Origin: Symbiodinium kawagutii
Taxonomy: Eukaryota; Sar; Dinophyceae; Suessiales; Symbiodiniaceae
DNA length: 64,000 bases
Reading direction: 5' to 3'
Assembly (NCBI GenBank): GCA_009767595.1
Contig: VSDK01016589.1
Span: forward strand, 42,112-106,111
Numbering within the stretch: position 1 is the first letter of the stretch; every line of letters starts with the position of its first letter. The notes under the pieces were generated by a model. The model was not told the origin of the DNA. It did not search any database and saw only the letters and a program-made list of their open reading frames with translations. The position numbers and the translations under genes are program-made. This document shows positions 45,291 through 54,367 of the stretch, piece after piece.

Positions 45291-46440
45291 ATGATGCCGT
45301 CGCCCATGATCTGGGCTTCCTGATAGGAGACCAGCTCGCCCTCCGCAGTCGAGGTCGTGATGAATGGCTGTTTCGACGTGAGCCATTGCACGATGTTGCC
45401 TCCTACCTTCAAGACAACACCTTGCACTGAGCGGTGGCCTTCTCCTTCAGGCGCAAAGCTCACATCTGCAAAGATCTCCACGGTGTCCAGGGCCCCTACC
45501 ACACCTTGATCCTCCTCGAAGTCCTTCTGATCGCACTTCGAGTACATCAAGCCCCTGTCTGGGTATCTCTTCAGGTACTTCAAGATGCGTCGGCCTATCT
45601 TCAGTGCACCTTCTGGATCTTTATGCAGCCTCCTGCACATCGCTCCTACTGCATAGGCCACATCCACTCTTGTTCTTGTCGACACCCAGATGAGCTCCCC
45701 TGCCAGCTGCTGTGCCTCCTTGAGCTTCTCCTTCTCAACCTTTGTGTCTTCGCTCGGAGGCTGATCTTCCAACTTCGGAGCCGGCCAATCTGATTCCTCA
45801 CAGACCTGATGTCTACCGACCATCTCCATGATGTAGGACGTCTGATGCATCTTGTATCCCTTCCTTCCGTCCACCTCGACCTTCTCAATCTCGCAACCAC
45901 AGAATCTCATCATAGGGTCCACAAACTCCTTCGTTGAGCATTCCCACATGGTTCCGATCTTGTCCATCAGCCCCTCCAGAACTGGACGATCCCCCACCAT
46001 CAGCATGTCATCGACATAGGTCGACATGTAGCCTTGGATGTCCTTCTTCTCATCCAGGATCTTCCATATGTTCATCTCCTTGGTGGCTTCCAGGTGGTAT
46101 TCCATGCCTTGCGACGTCCATCTCACCCTTTCCAACTCCTGATCCCGATAAGCACTCCAGTCTGCTGGTGATTCCACCAGACCATACACTGCTCCTTGCA
46201 CCAACCACTCCTGCCCCTGAGGTATCATTCCTGTGTCATACAGAACCTTTGGTGGCCTCAATATGGTAGTGCTTCTCTTCCGTCTCGGTGCCAACAGGAA
46301 TGCTCCTTTCACGTCAAGTGATGACACCTCCCATTCCTTGTGAGCTGCCAACCCCAGCATCAGTCTCAGCGGTAGCACATCTGCTCCTGAGCTTGCCTTC
46401 TCTGCGTCCGTGCTGTCTGATGCCGCGTAGTTCCCGCAAG
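45272..46440 (-). CDS. reverse transcriptase / RNase H N-terminal part
   Basis: Contains WEVSSLDVKGAFLLAP (RT motif A, Asp of LDVKGAF), GLVESPADW, the catalytic STYVDDMLMVGD (YVDD at about 46.01-46.02 kb), and the RNase H start EIFADVSFAPEGEGHRSVQG with TTSTAEGELVSY. Ends at a TAG created by the frame break at 45.27 kb. Catalytic residues are intact. Confidence 0.88.
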
Positions 46441-46504
46441 CTACTATCCCTTCTCTGCGTCGGTGCTGTCTGATGCCGCGTACAGTTTCCGCAAGCTACT
46501 ATCC
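46397..46504. repeat. 53/55-bp tandem duplication inside RT
   Basis: 46397-46449 and 46450-46504 are near-identical (CTTCTCTGCGTC, then CGCAAGCTACTATCC). The extra copy shifts the reading frame by one between RIVACGN and the rest of RT. Only the copy at 46397-46449 gives the expected IVACGNYAASDS continuation. Confidence 0.9.
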
Positions 46505-47305
46505 GAGCTTTCTTCCTACCTCCATTTTCTCCTGGCTTCAGCAAGGTGATCATCTTGGTTGGGATTCGTTCCAGTGGTCTTCCTGCCTCCACCAGCTTCT
46601 GCCGCTCCTCCATTGTGATCGGTTTGATCGCTTTCTCAAGGAGTACGTCTAGTTCCTTCTGGACAGCTCCTCTCCACTCTTCAAACCTCTCTCGAACCTC
46701 CTGAGCGCTCACCATCCTGGTCTGAAGGATCTCCTCATCTGCTTTGCTTTCCTTTATGATCTCTCGTTCTAAATCCTCCTTCTCTTGATAGATCTTCGCC
46801 ACATTCTCAACCCAACTCTTCTGGCTGACATGGCTTCCATCCATCACCGCCACCTCTTCTGAAAGTAGCTTCGCCATCGCATAGTGCTGTTGGATCTTCA
46901 GCTCCCCCCAACCTATTTCTTCTTTATCATCTCGCTCATCCTCCAGGAGTTCTTTACCACCCTCGAATTCACAGAATCCACATTTTCTCATCTTCTTTCC
47001 TTGCTTCCTCTGAGTCAATCCACACTCCTGACATTCCCACTCTTCCCACACTGTCCCCTTCTTCATCGTCTTCACATAGAACACCTCCAGCTCCTGGCTT
47101 TGTTCTTCTTCACTCCCACCCACATCATCCTCATCAGACTCCCCCCGAGCTGCATTCAAAGCACAGCGTGCAGCTCGTCCTGCTTGTTTGCCTCGGACTC
47201 TATGTTGCGGAAGGTCATGACGTGTGGGGACTTGAATCACACTGTGGGGGACCACGTTGTGAATCTCAACCTCCAGGGGTTCCTCAAACAGGTTTCTTCC
47301 ATGTT
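46440..47305 (-). CDS. integrase C-terminal/linker and RT N-terminal segment
   Basis: From the frame NLFEEPLEVEIHNVVPHSV through an acidic stretch to a zinc-ribbon-like WECQECGLTQRKQGKKMRKC GFC (CxxC...CxxC), then helical text and the RT entry WRGAVQKELDVLLEKAIKPI ... RIPTKMITLLKPG ... KKARIVACGN, the usual copia RT start. The CxxC pair between IN and RT is not standard for copia. Confidence 0.7.
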
Positions 47306-48310
47306 GTCGTCCTGCTCTGCCTCTGGGAGTTGTTCCGCCTCATGCTTTTCTGCAGCCTCTTCAACGTGGCGCACATGATCTTCTCCTTGTGTCTCCCCCG
47401 GGCCTGGTGGAACTTCTCCTGGGTTGTCGGGTTGTGTGGTTTCCTGTACCACTGCCTCATATCCCTCACTACTCTTCGGTCTAGGAATTGCAATGGCCGT
47501 TGATCGCATCCAGGATCCATCACTGAGCCGCACATTGTAGGCCTTGCTGGTCAGCGACATGTCTCCTGCCGGGCCGAAGATCTTCACCTTGACTTTCGGG
47601 GGCAGCAAGGGTACTGCTCGAAGGTCATCTCCATTGTCCTTTTGCCACCACTTTCTCTTCGCATAGCCCACCGTTCCAAATGGAATCAGCGCTGGGGTCT
47701 TTACGCCAACTTGTCTCAACTGATGGCGCAACCTCAACTCTGCAGCCTGCCGCAAAGCATGCGGCCAAAGTCTTCTACCTTCTCCAGCGGCCACCAGCTG
47801 AGCTCTGGTCAGAGCCTTGATGTACCCCAGCTCTCGCTCAATCCGAGCATTTCCTTGAGGCGCATCACCCTCTGAGAATGTCTGGTGGATGTCTCTAGCC
47901 CTTGCCCATTGCCCGAATTCCTTGCTGGTGAACTCCCGGGCTCGGTCGCTGTGTACCCTCAGTACAGGTAGATGGAGTGACCTAAATCTGGCGTACAACT
48001 TCGCCGTCGCCTGTATCACCGTACTGGCTCTCCTGTTCTCCAGCGGTGTGGCCAACGTCAAATTGCACACTTGCCAATCCCGGAGTTCTTCGATGAAGGC
48101 TCCATCTTGGTCAGCTCTTGCCTGTTGTTTTGTCTCCACAACTGGCTCCTTTCTGTCCTGGTCTTCTGCCTCATCCTCAAGGATCTGGTCCCAAGGGTCA
48201 GCTTCTTCTGCACTGCGGTACTCTTCCATGGCCTTCTCCATCATCTGGTCGACCGTGCACACATCTTCATCATCCTTTGGTCCTCCTTTCAACTTGTCAA
48301 TCCGGCAACC
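47240..48310 (-). CDS. integrase catalytic core, second half
   Basis: Contains LRVHSDRAREFTSKEF (second Asp of the D,D35E triad) and GDAPQGNARIERELGYIK (Glu of the triad), followed by an IN C-terminal region with FGPAGDMSLTSKAYNVRLSD. It is in the -1 frame relative to the gag-PR segment, which stops at 48289; the two meet at GGATTGACAAGTTGAAA. This could be a mutation or a programmed shift; no classic slippery heptamer is evident. Confidence 0.85.
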
Positions 48311-51300
48311 AGGGCTTCTCCCTTCTTCACTGGGATGGTCAGCGTCGCGGCCAGGAAATACTTCACCATCACTCCATCCTGGTCCATGGCCTCTGTGTAG
48401 GGTCCTCCAATGTCCAATGACATACAGAACACCTCAGGATGACTTACCCTCTTCCTGCACCGGTCCCTTCCCATTGCTTCTGCGCAGATTGCACAGTCCT
48501 TTCTGTAAGGAAGGTGTCCTGCAGCGAAGTGCCTCCTCCACATCTCAGCCTCCTTCTTCGGGGTGGACTTGACCGCCTTCATCACCAAATCTTCCCCTTT
48601 CCGGTTCTGATGAAGCTTCCTTTCCACTGCTTTGACGATGATCCATTTCAAGCCTGGTGCCCATGCTGCAAGTCGTCTCGACCTCTCCAGCCTCCGGCCG
48701 AGTTCTTCCGGCCACTCTTCACCTGATCCTTTTCCTCTCATGCCATCCAGCTCCAACACCTCTGGAATATCCGTGAGCAATGCAGTCGGTTTCTTTGTTT
48801 CATGGCACAGTCTGCCTTGGTCGCATCCTATTCTGCGGATGTTCCCCACCTCCATCATCTCTTCAGTTTCTGGCCACACAATAAATGAAGGGAATCCCAT
48901 ACCCTCATGGATCCGGTCCCCTTTCTTCACGTACTCCTCTGGGTCCTCAGGCTCCTCGATCATGGTCTCCATGGCCGGGTTCCTCTCTTCGCCAATCCGC
49001 TGCAAGTAGACTGCCTTCAGCCACAGAACCGCATCCCCTTCTGCTAAGTCCTGTTCCTTCCTGGTCAGTCCTGGAAGTCCAAACCTTTCCTTCCCTTGCC
49101 TTGCACGAAGTGGTCTAGGTCCCCCATCTGCTCCATGTCGAAACCTGCATAGGGACACTGTACGGCATGGTGGTCCTGCCAGCAGACCATCTATCCTGCC
49201 TCTCTCTGCCAGTTCCTGTAGGTAGCCAATCACGTGGTCACATCTCATGTCCCCACCCTGGCTCAACTCTACCTCTAGCAGACAAGTGCCATTCATCTGT
49301 TCGATGGCCTTCCAGGTAGGATCCCTGTTCCCCGCATACAGATGCAGCACCACAACCCTTGCCTTCTCTACTTGCCTTCTCTTTCTTCTGTTCCACGGCA
49401 ACTTTGCGGGGTCATAGTCTTTCTTCCCTGGAATTGACTCCACCACTGGCAGCGGGGCTTCTGGGAACATGTCCCAGCACTTCCTCACTCTTTCTTCTTC
49501 CCCTGTAGCATCCTCTACCTTCATCGTCCTCATCCTCCATTTTCTCATCTCATACTCCTCAATCTCTTCCATTAACTTTCGTCCAATCTCTTCATCCACA
49601 ACTGGACATACTTGATGAAGACGAACCGGTACTTCTCCTTCAGGTCCTTCTACCTTGCACCTCTTCCTATCCCAATGCACGGCGTATCCTACCTGGGTCA
49701 GCTTCCACACCGGTATGATAGCCTGCACCGCATGGTTGACCAACAATGTTCCTGTCACCCTGCATTGTCTCATCGTGGTCTTGCCAGATGCAAGCGACAC
49801 TTCAACCTCATCTGCCTCTTGCCATTCTTTTTTATCTCTGGCCTGTCTCATGCAGTGTGTGGCTCCTCCATCCAGAAGCGTAGTCTCATCCCGAGTGCAG
49901 ACCTTACTGATCCCCAGCTCCCGGATTCTTCTAGTCTCCTCCAGGTACATCGCCTTGACTGCCGTTCCTTTCTCCACCTGCAGCGACTTCAGCAAATTCG
50001 TGACTTCCATCATCAACTCAGTGCTTCCTGTCTTTTCTGGAGATTCCTTCTTGTCCATGTCTTCTCGGTACGATGATGCCTTTTCCCCTTGAGGCGCTCT
50101 CGTTCCTTCCTTCTCCATGGACTTCTGACTCCTCTCTTCTCCTTTTTCACTTCCCTTCTTCCCTTTTTCTTTTCCTTTCTGGTGACCCTTGGCTTCCTTT
50201 CCACCCCCTTTCTCAGAGCCTTTCGACGAATTTCCTCTGCCTCCTCCAGCACCATTCTGTGGTTGTCCTGTCTGTGGAGACTGTCCTTGAGGTCCTGGAC
50301 TCCCCCCAGGTTGCACTGCAGCCTGATGTTCACGGTGAGGACAGTCTTTTTTCGTATGCATGGTACTGCTGCATACCCAACACCTCGACTTCGGATCCTC
50401 CAACGCGTTCCAATCATGTTGGAATCCACATCCTCGGCCACGGTTGCAACCATGAGGGCTTCCCCACCATCGGCATGGGGACATTTTCTCTTGCCCTGGT
50501 GAATTCCTGGGTGGTGTGTTCAGGAGAGCCTTCAGGTTAGGGTCGTCCTTCGTCTTGTCCTTCTTTGCCTCATCACCCTGACTGGGTGTGCTGGCCTGCA
50601 TCAGCTCCGCTTCAGCCACCAGGACTTCTTGTAGACGAAGAACCGCATCCACCGTCGGCTTCACATCTATATGTTGTTCCAATCGGTAGGTGCTCACGCG
50701 GAACGACGCCTGATTGGATGACTTCAGGAGGTTGGCCATGATGGTGTCTAAGGCCTTCACCATCACTGTCGGGTCAGGCAACGTTGCCTCCAACTCTCTT
50801 GCCCGGCACAACCGTCGCTTCCACAAGCGCAAGGCTTCTGCAGCTTGTTTCGCCGTCTTCGCCGGCGTCAGCGTTGTCAACGCTGTGAGAGTTTCTGTCC
50901 TCTCCTGAAGCCCTCCAGGTTGGAACACCTTCAAGATCTTGAACACGATCTCGTGGGGTGTCAGCATCCTCATAGTGATCACCTCCTCTCTGATGGACGC
51001 TGGAATTGCCTTCATCAGCATTGTTGTCACCCTCTGCTGGGTCCTGTCAAATCCCACGGGCAGTTCCTTGCTCGATGGTGCTTGAACATACAACCTCTGC
51101 AGTGGGCCAGCTGTCAACCACTCCTGGTACTTGAGGTTGACCAGCCTGATGATCTCATCCCACCAATCACCTGCTCTTGCCGACACATCCCCAATGAGCG
51201 GCCTGATCTGAGCCAACCAGTCGCCCGCCTTCAAACCGGTGTGAGGACCCCCAGGTTCCTCTAGTTGTGGCAGGGAAATGGGTATCGACCTCAGGTCCTC

Positions 51301-52992
51301 CTGCTGCACGATTCTTTCTCCCTCACCAGCTCTCATCATCCGGTCTCTGGCATTGATGTCCTCTGCAATCTTTGCAGCCATTTCGGGGTTTAACCTCCCG
51401 AATCCCTCTCTTCCTTCAGGATCTCTCTCTTGACCCAGGATGTGTCCCCATCTTTTTCCTTCCCATACTCTTCCAACATCCTCACTTCCATAGGGTTCAC
51501 TGCACATCCCTCGGCTGCGATCTTGATGCGGTCCGTATCCACCTGAACCACTCCTTCTTGCCTCATTCTGTGCCATCCACGCATCATGACCTTTAGCTAT
51601 GCCTTGATGTCCACACATCCCACTCGTTCTATCCTCTCGACTCCATGCCCTCACACTTCTTCCGCGATCATGACTCCTCTCCCGCACTTCGGATCTCCCC
51701 CCGTTTCCTTGTCCTGGCACTGACAGTTCGTGACTTCCTTCATGGGGTCCATGATGGGGTACCTGATCATCATCTTGTCGTCCATAGTGTGGGGTCCAAT
51801 CGCCGTCACGAGGTCCTGAATGCAATGCCCGATCTTCTCCGCGATGTCCATGATGCGGTGCCCGATCGCGTTCATGATGTCCAGAATGCGACGCCCGATC
51901 ACCTCCGTGATGTCCAGGGTGCACCGCCCGATCACCTTCATGATTTCCAGGATGCAACGCCCGATCACCTCCGTGATGTCCCGGGTGCAACGCCTGATCA
52001 CCTCCGTGATTTCCAGGATGCAACGCCCGATCACCTCCGTGATGTCCAGGGTGCAACGCCCGATCACCTCCATGATGTCCAGGATGCACAGCCCGATCAC
52101 CTCCGTGATGTCCAGGGTGCACAGCCCGATATTTTCCGAGGTCTCCCGGATGTAGAGCCCCTCCGTCTCTGTTCATTGTTGGAGTCTCCCAAAACTTCAT
52201 GTCCTCATTTCTCTGGTTGCTCCTCATTGTCATTGGTCGCCAAATCTGGTCATCACGCCTTGCTCTGACCATTTGATCCTCAACGGCATATCCATCCAAG
52301 GACGCTGGCCATGGAGGGATCTCCACCTCCGGCATCCCTTGGTTCCTCTCACCTCTTGGTGGTGTTCCCAATGGAACCATCGTCCCTCTTGGTGTGAACC
52401 TCCTGCCTCCGAGTGTCTTCGAAGTTCTCGTTGGGCTACAGGGCTTCAGCTTCGGTTGTGGAGGTGGTCCAGACTCCACCTCTTCCCACGAGTCGCTTTG
52501 AGCTGAGCTCTTCTTTCTCTCCTGCTCCATTGCCAGTACTTTCTTTCTGAGTTCTTCATTCTCCTTCAGGATCATCTCGAACATCTCTTTCTCGATCTCC
52601 TTCTCGAGTGAAGTAGTACTCGGTTCAACTCTGCCTTGACTCTGAGCTCCTGCCCCTAGCCCCTTTCCTTTCCTGCCGTTCCTGGCATTGTCCTCTTCGT
52701 CCTCATCTCGCCGCACTTGCCCTTGCCTTCCTCCATCTCCGGTCCAGCTGGGGGGCATCGACAATTCCTCCGGCATCTGACCCTGCGTCTTCACACCCGA
52801 CACCCCTTGCCTCTCCAACCTTCGATCACCTTCTAGTGGTTGAAGTGATGGTGTCCCAGCGCTCCACGCTTCAGGCAGATCGGCAGGTCTCATCCTCTCC
52901 AGCCTGGCTTCTTCTTGAGTCCTCGTTGTCCAGAACTCATTCACCATGGCTTGTGCCGGCACCGACGAGGAACGATTTTGCGTTGGGCTCAT
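48289..52992 (-). CDS. Gag-protease-methyltransferase-like-integrase N-terminus polyprotein
   Basis: 1567 codons from an ATG inside the PBS (MSPTQNRSSS). Order by residue: charged N-terminus; ~279-421 thirteen 11-residue repeats (xHPGHHGGDRA); Gag-like helical region ~600-800; CCCH-type zinc motif ~840-859 (C-x8-C-x5-C-x3-H); CCHC-like knuckle 871-885 (CWVCSSTMHTKKDCPH); Lys/Gly-rich stretch; protease LLDGGATH at ~1041 (DGG in place of the usual DSG/DTG); methyltransferase-like region ~1213-1340 with VLHLYAG and LLAGPPCRTVS; integrase zinc motif H1488-x4-H-x6-C-x2-C; first integrase Asp in CMSLDIGGPY ~1527. The frame then stops. Confidence 0.88.
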   Translation of the reverse strand: MSPTQNRSSSVPAQAMVNEFWTTRTQEEARLERMRPADLPEAWSAGTPSLQPLEGDRRLERQGVSGVKTQGQMPEELSMPPSWTGDGGRQGQVRRDEDEEDNARNGRKGKGLGAGAQSQGRVEPSTTSLEKEIEKEMFEMILKENEELRKKVLAMEQERKKSSAQSDSWEEVESGPPPQPKLKPCSPTRTSKTLGGRRFTPRGTMVPLGTPPRGERNQGMPEVEIPPWPASLDGYAVEDQMVRARRDDQIWRPMTMRSNQRNEDMKFWETPTMNRDGGALHPGDLGKYRAVHPGHHGGDRAVHPGHHGGDRALHPGHHGGDRALHPGNHGGDQALHPGHHGGDRALHPGNHEGDRAVHPGHHGGDRASHSGHHERDRAPHHGHRGEDRALHSGPRDGDWTPHYGRQDDDQVPHHGPHEGSHELSVPGQGNGGRSEVRERSHDRGRSVRAWSREDRTSGMCGHQGIAKGHDAWMAQNEARRSGSGGYGPHQDRSRGMCSEPYGSEDVGRVWEGKRWGHILGQERDPEGREGFGRLNPEMAAKIAEDINARDRMMRAGEGERIVQQEDLRSIPISLPQLEEPGGPHTGLKAGDWLAQIRPLIGDVSARAGDWWDEIIRLVNLKYQEWLTAGPLQRLYVQAPSSKELPVGFDRTQQRVTTMLMKAIPASIREEVITMRMLTPHEIVFKILKVFQPGGLQERTETLTALTTLTPAKTAKQAAEALRLWKRRLCRARELEATLPDPTVMVKALDTIMANLLKSSNQASFRVSTYRLEQHIDVKPTVDAVLRLQEVLVAEAELMQASTPSQGDEAKKDKTKDDPNLKALLNTPPRNSPGQEKMSPCRWWGSPHGCNRGRGCGFQHDWNALEDPKSRCWVCSSTMHTKKDCPHREHQAAVQPGGSPGPQGQSPQTGQPQNGAGGGRGNSSKGSEKGGGKEAKGHQKGKEKGKKGSEKGEERSQKSMEKEGTRAPQGEKASSYREDMDKKESPEKTGSTELMMEVTNLLKSLQVEKGTAVKAMYLEETRRIRELGISKVCTRDETTLLDGGATHCMRQARDKKEWQEADEVEVSLASGKTTMRQCRVTGTLLVNHAVQAIIPVWKLTQVGYAVHWDRKRCKVEGPEGEVPVRLHQVCPVVDEEIGRKLMEEIEEYEMRKWRMRTMKVEDATGEEERVRKCWDMFPEAPLPVVESIPGKKDYDPAKLPWNRRKRRQVEKARVVVLHLYAGNRDPTWKAIEQMNGTCLLEVELSQGGDMRCDHVIGYLQELAERGRIDGLLAGPPCRTVSLCRFRHGADGGPRPLRARQGKERFGLPGLTRKEQDLAEGDAVLWLKAVYLQRIGEERNPAMETMIEEPEDPEEYVKKGDRIHEGMGFPSFIVWPETEEMMEVGNIRRIGCDQGRLCHETKKPTALLTDIPEVLELDGMRGKGSGEEWPEELGRRLERSRRLAAWAPGLKWIIVKAVERKLHQNRKGEDLVMKAVKSTPKKEAEMWRRHFAAGHLPYRKDCAICAEAMGRDRCRKRVSHPEVFCMSLDIGGPYTEAMDQDGVMVKYFLAATLTIPVKKGEALVAGLTS
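48960..49370 (-). other. cytosine-5-methyltransferase-like domain within the polyprotein
   Basis: VVVLHLYAGN resembles motif I (SAM binding). LLEVELSQGG about 30 residues later resembles the acidic end of the next strand. GLLAGPPCRTVSLCRF carries the GPPC of motif IV, whose Cys is catalytic in DNA cytosine methyltransferases. The ENV motif VI is not clear (METMIEEPEDP is the nearest), and the target-recognition region is short, so activity is doubtful. DNMT-bearing retrotransposons are established for dinoflagellates (de Mendoza and colleagues). Confidence 0.6.
51731..52158 (-). repeat. 33-bp coding minisatellite in gag (13 units)
   Basis: About 13 units of 33 bp encode variants of LHPGHHGGDRA. 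The central units are nearly identical and the units at both edges are degenerate, the pattern expected from unequal exchange or slippage. Confidence 0.92.
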
Positions 52993-52996
52993 AACC
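52980..52996 (-). promoter_or_regulatory. primer-binding site, initiator tRNA-Met anticodon arm
   Basis: GGTTATGAGCCCAACGC starts right after the 5' LTR. Its complement GCGUUGGGCUCAUAACC has the form of the eukaryotic initiator tRNA-Met anticodon arm (GGG-CUCAUAA-CC). Drosophila copia uses the same internal site (half-tRNA priming). The gag ATG lies within the site, opposite the CAU anticodon. Confidence 0.8.
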
Positions 52997-53087
52997 TAAG
53001 AGCGGAGCGGCCAACGCGACTTTTCTTCTTGAGCAAAAAGGCCTTCGAGGTACACTTCTCGATTTGTGCCTGCACATGCTACTCACA
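52997..53087 (-). repeat. 5' LTR (91 bp)
   Basis: Begins TGTGAGTAGC at 53087 and ends CGCTCTTA at 52997, next to the PBS. Very short for an LTR. It contains GCCTTTTTGCTCAAG, similar to the 3' part of the dinoflagellate spliced leader. Confidence 0.9.
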
Positions 53088-53092
53088 TTATA
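53088..53092. other. target-site duplication TTATA (5' side)
   Basis: Abuts the 5' LTR and continues into a TATATA run of the host intron. Confidence 0.7.
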
Positions 53093-53715
53093 TATATATA
53101 TATATATTATATATTTATACACTGGATAGTCAAACTTCTACGCGCTTCTCTTGGTTGGAAAAGTGGCAACAATTAGCCTTGCGCACCTTTTCTTTTCATG
53201 CAATCGGTGGGGCCACGCCCAGTCAATTGGAAGAACGGTGAGGGAAAAATCCCGCTTCAATTTGGAGAAATAACAATGGGTAAATAGTGGGGGCGTCGCC
53301 AAAGACGTCAACCTGTTGGCCCCTTGGTTCGCAGGTGTGTCCAGCACCAGCTATAGCAAATAGCGTCTAAACTAGACAGCATATATAATCCCTATTAATC
53401 TCCTACAACAATCCATGAACCAAGGCCTTTGAGACTGCTGATGCGAGTTGTTCATGACTGGATGCCCTGGATACAGCAATTCCTGGTTAGAGGCATCTGT
53501 CTCACTCCAAGCTGTTCCCTGCCATCATACCACAGGGAAAGACTCGACTCAAGAGCCATCCTGCCAACAGAAGATGCTGCCTTCAAATGTCCAGCCCATT
53601 CCTTGACCATGCTCACATCCTGGAACCCCAACCAGCAGGTCCCTGCGCTAGAACCCTCGAGACCACTCGTCAATGGATCACCGCTGGCTGTGGTCCCAAC
53701 CCCGCAGCTGCCGCC
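53093..53715. other. intron-like stretch, no supported exon
   Basis: A TA-rich run followed by ordinary sequence. No exon with both splice sites was found. Confidence 0.5.
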
Positions 53716-53720
53716 CCAAC

Positions 53721-53792
53721 CTCGTCAGCGTCGTTCGCCTCATCATGGCCACTGCCCTCGCTCTCTTCGGGCTCTTCTGCAGCCTGATCCTC
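53721..53792 (-). CDS. 72-nt acidic exon upstream of the retrotransposon
   Basis: Acceptor AGCCAG|GAGGAT, donor GACGAG|GTTGGG, 24 codons beginning EDQAAEEPEESEGSGHDEAN, phase 0-0. It shares EDQAAEEPE and GHDEA with array 2, showing that the exon family continues on the far side of the insertion. Confidence 0.65.
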
Positions 53793-54325
53793 CTGGCTCG
53801 ATGGAAGCAACCAGAAAACGACATCAACCAAGCGAATAGGGACCAAAAACCAACAGATAGCAACAAATCATGCAGCTTTTGTGGCTCTAGGTTTAGAGAT
53901 GCTCAACACGATTGTCCTCTTGGAGCGTCTTTTCAATGCGTTCAGTTCTGTGTTGTATTGTTTGCGGAAGGCGGGCAGAGGCAATCAAACAGGAGTCAAC
54001 ATCAAAATCATTGCACGCGCAGGTGCACCCGAAGAAGAATGAAGTGAAGAGCCAGTTTTCCGTCACTGGGTGAGTGAACACATCCATCCTGTTTTGCCTG
54101 TCATGCATTCCGGCTATGCGATTGAGATTCTATCGGATTTGGCATAATCTGGAGCTGTGACAGTTTTCAACATCCGCAGCATGGCTCTGCAATTTTGGCA
54201 CAATGTCGGAACTTCAGCCACGGTTGCCACAAGGAAATCAAGCTGAAAAACACATAAAATTACAAAACACCTTGTTTCCCCCATGGTTACAACAAGTATT
54301 GACCGCCCTTCAGTGCAGCTGGATC

Positions 54326-54367
54326 CTCAACATCCTCTGGCTGGACATCGATGGCAGTCTCGGCTTC
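54326..54367 (-). CDS. 42-nt acidic exon EAETAIDVQPEDVE
   Basis: Acceptor TTGCCAG|GAAGCC, GA donor GTTGAG|GATCCA, 14 codons, phase 0-0. Confidence 0.55.

Larger units (their letters stand above)
42420..53087 (-). mobile_element. Ty1/copia LTR retrotransposon, 10.7 kb
   Basis: Two 91-bp LTRs differing at one position, 5-bp TTATA duplication, PBS and PPT correctly placed, and polyprotein order gag-PR-IN-RT-RH (copia order). It is inserted in an intron of the micro-exon gene in the same orientation. The coding region needs about six frame corrections. Unusual parts are a cytosine-methyltransferase-like domain between protease and integrase and a ~0.9-kb 3' coding extension after RNase H. Confidence 0.93.
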
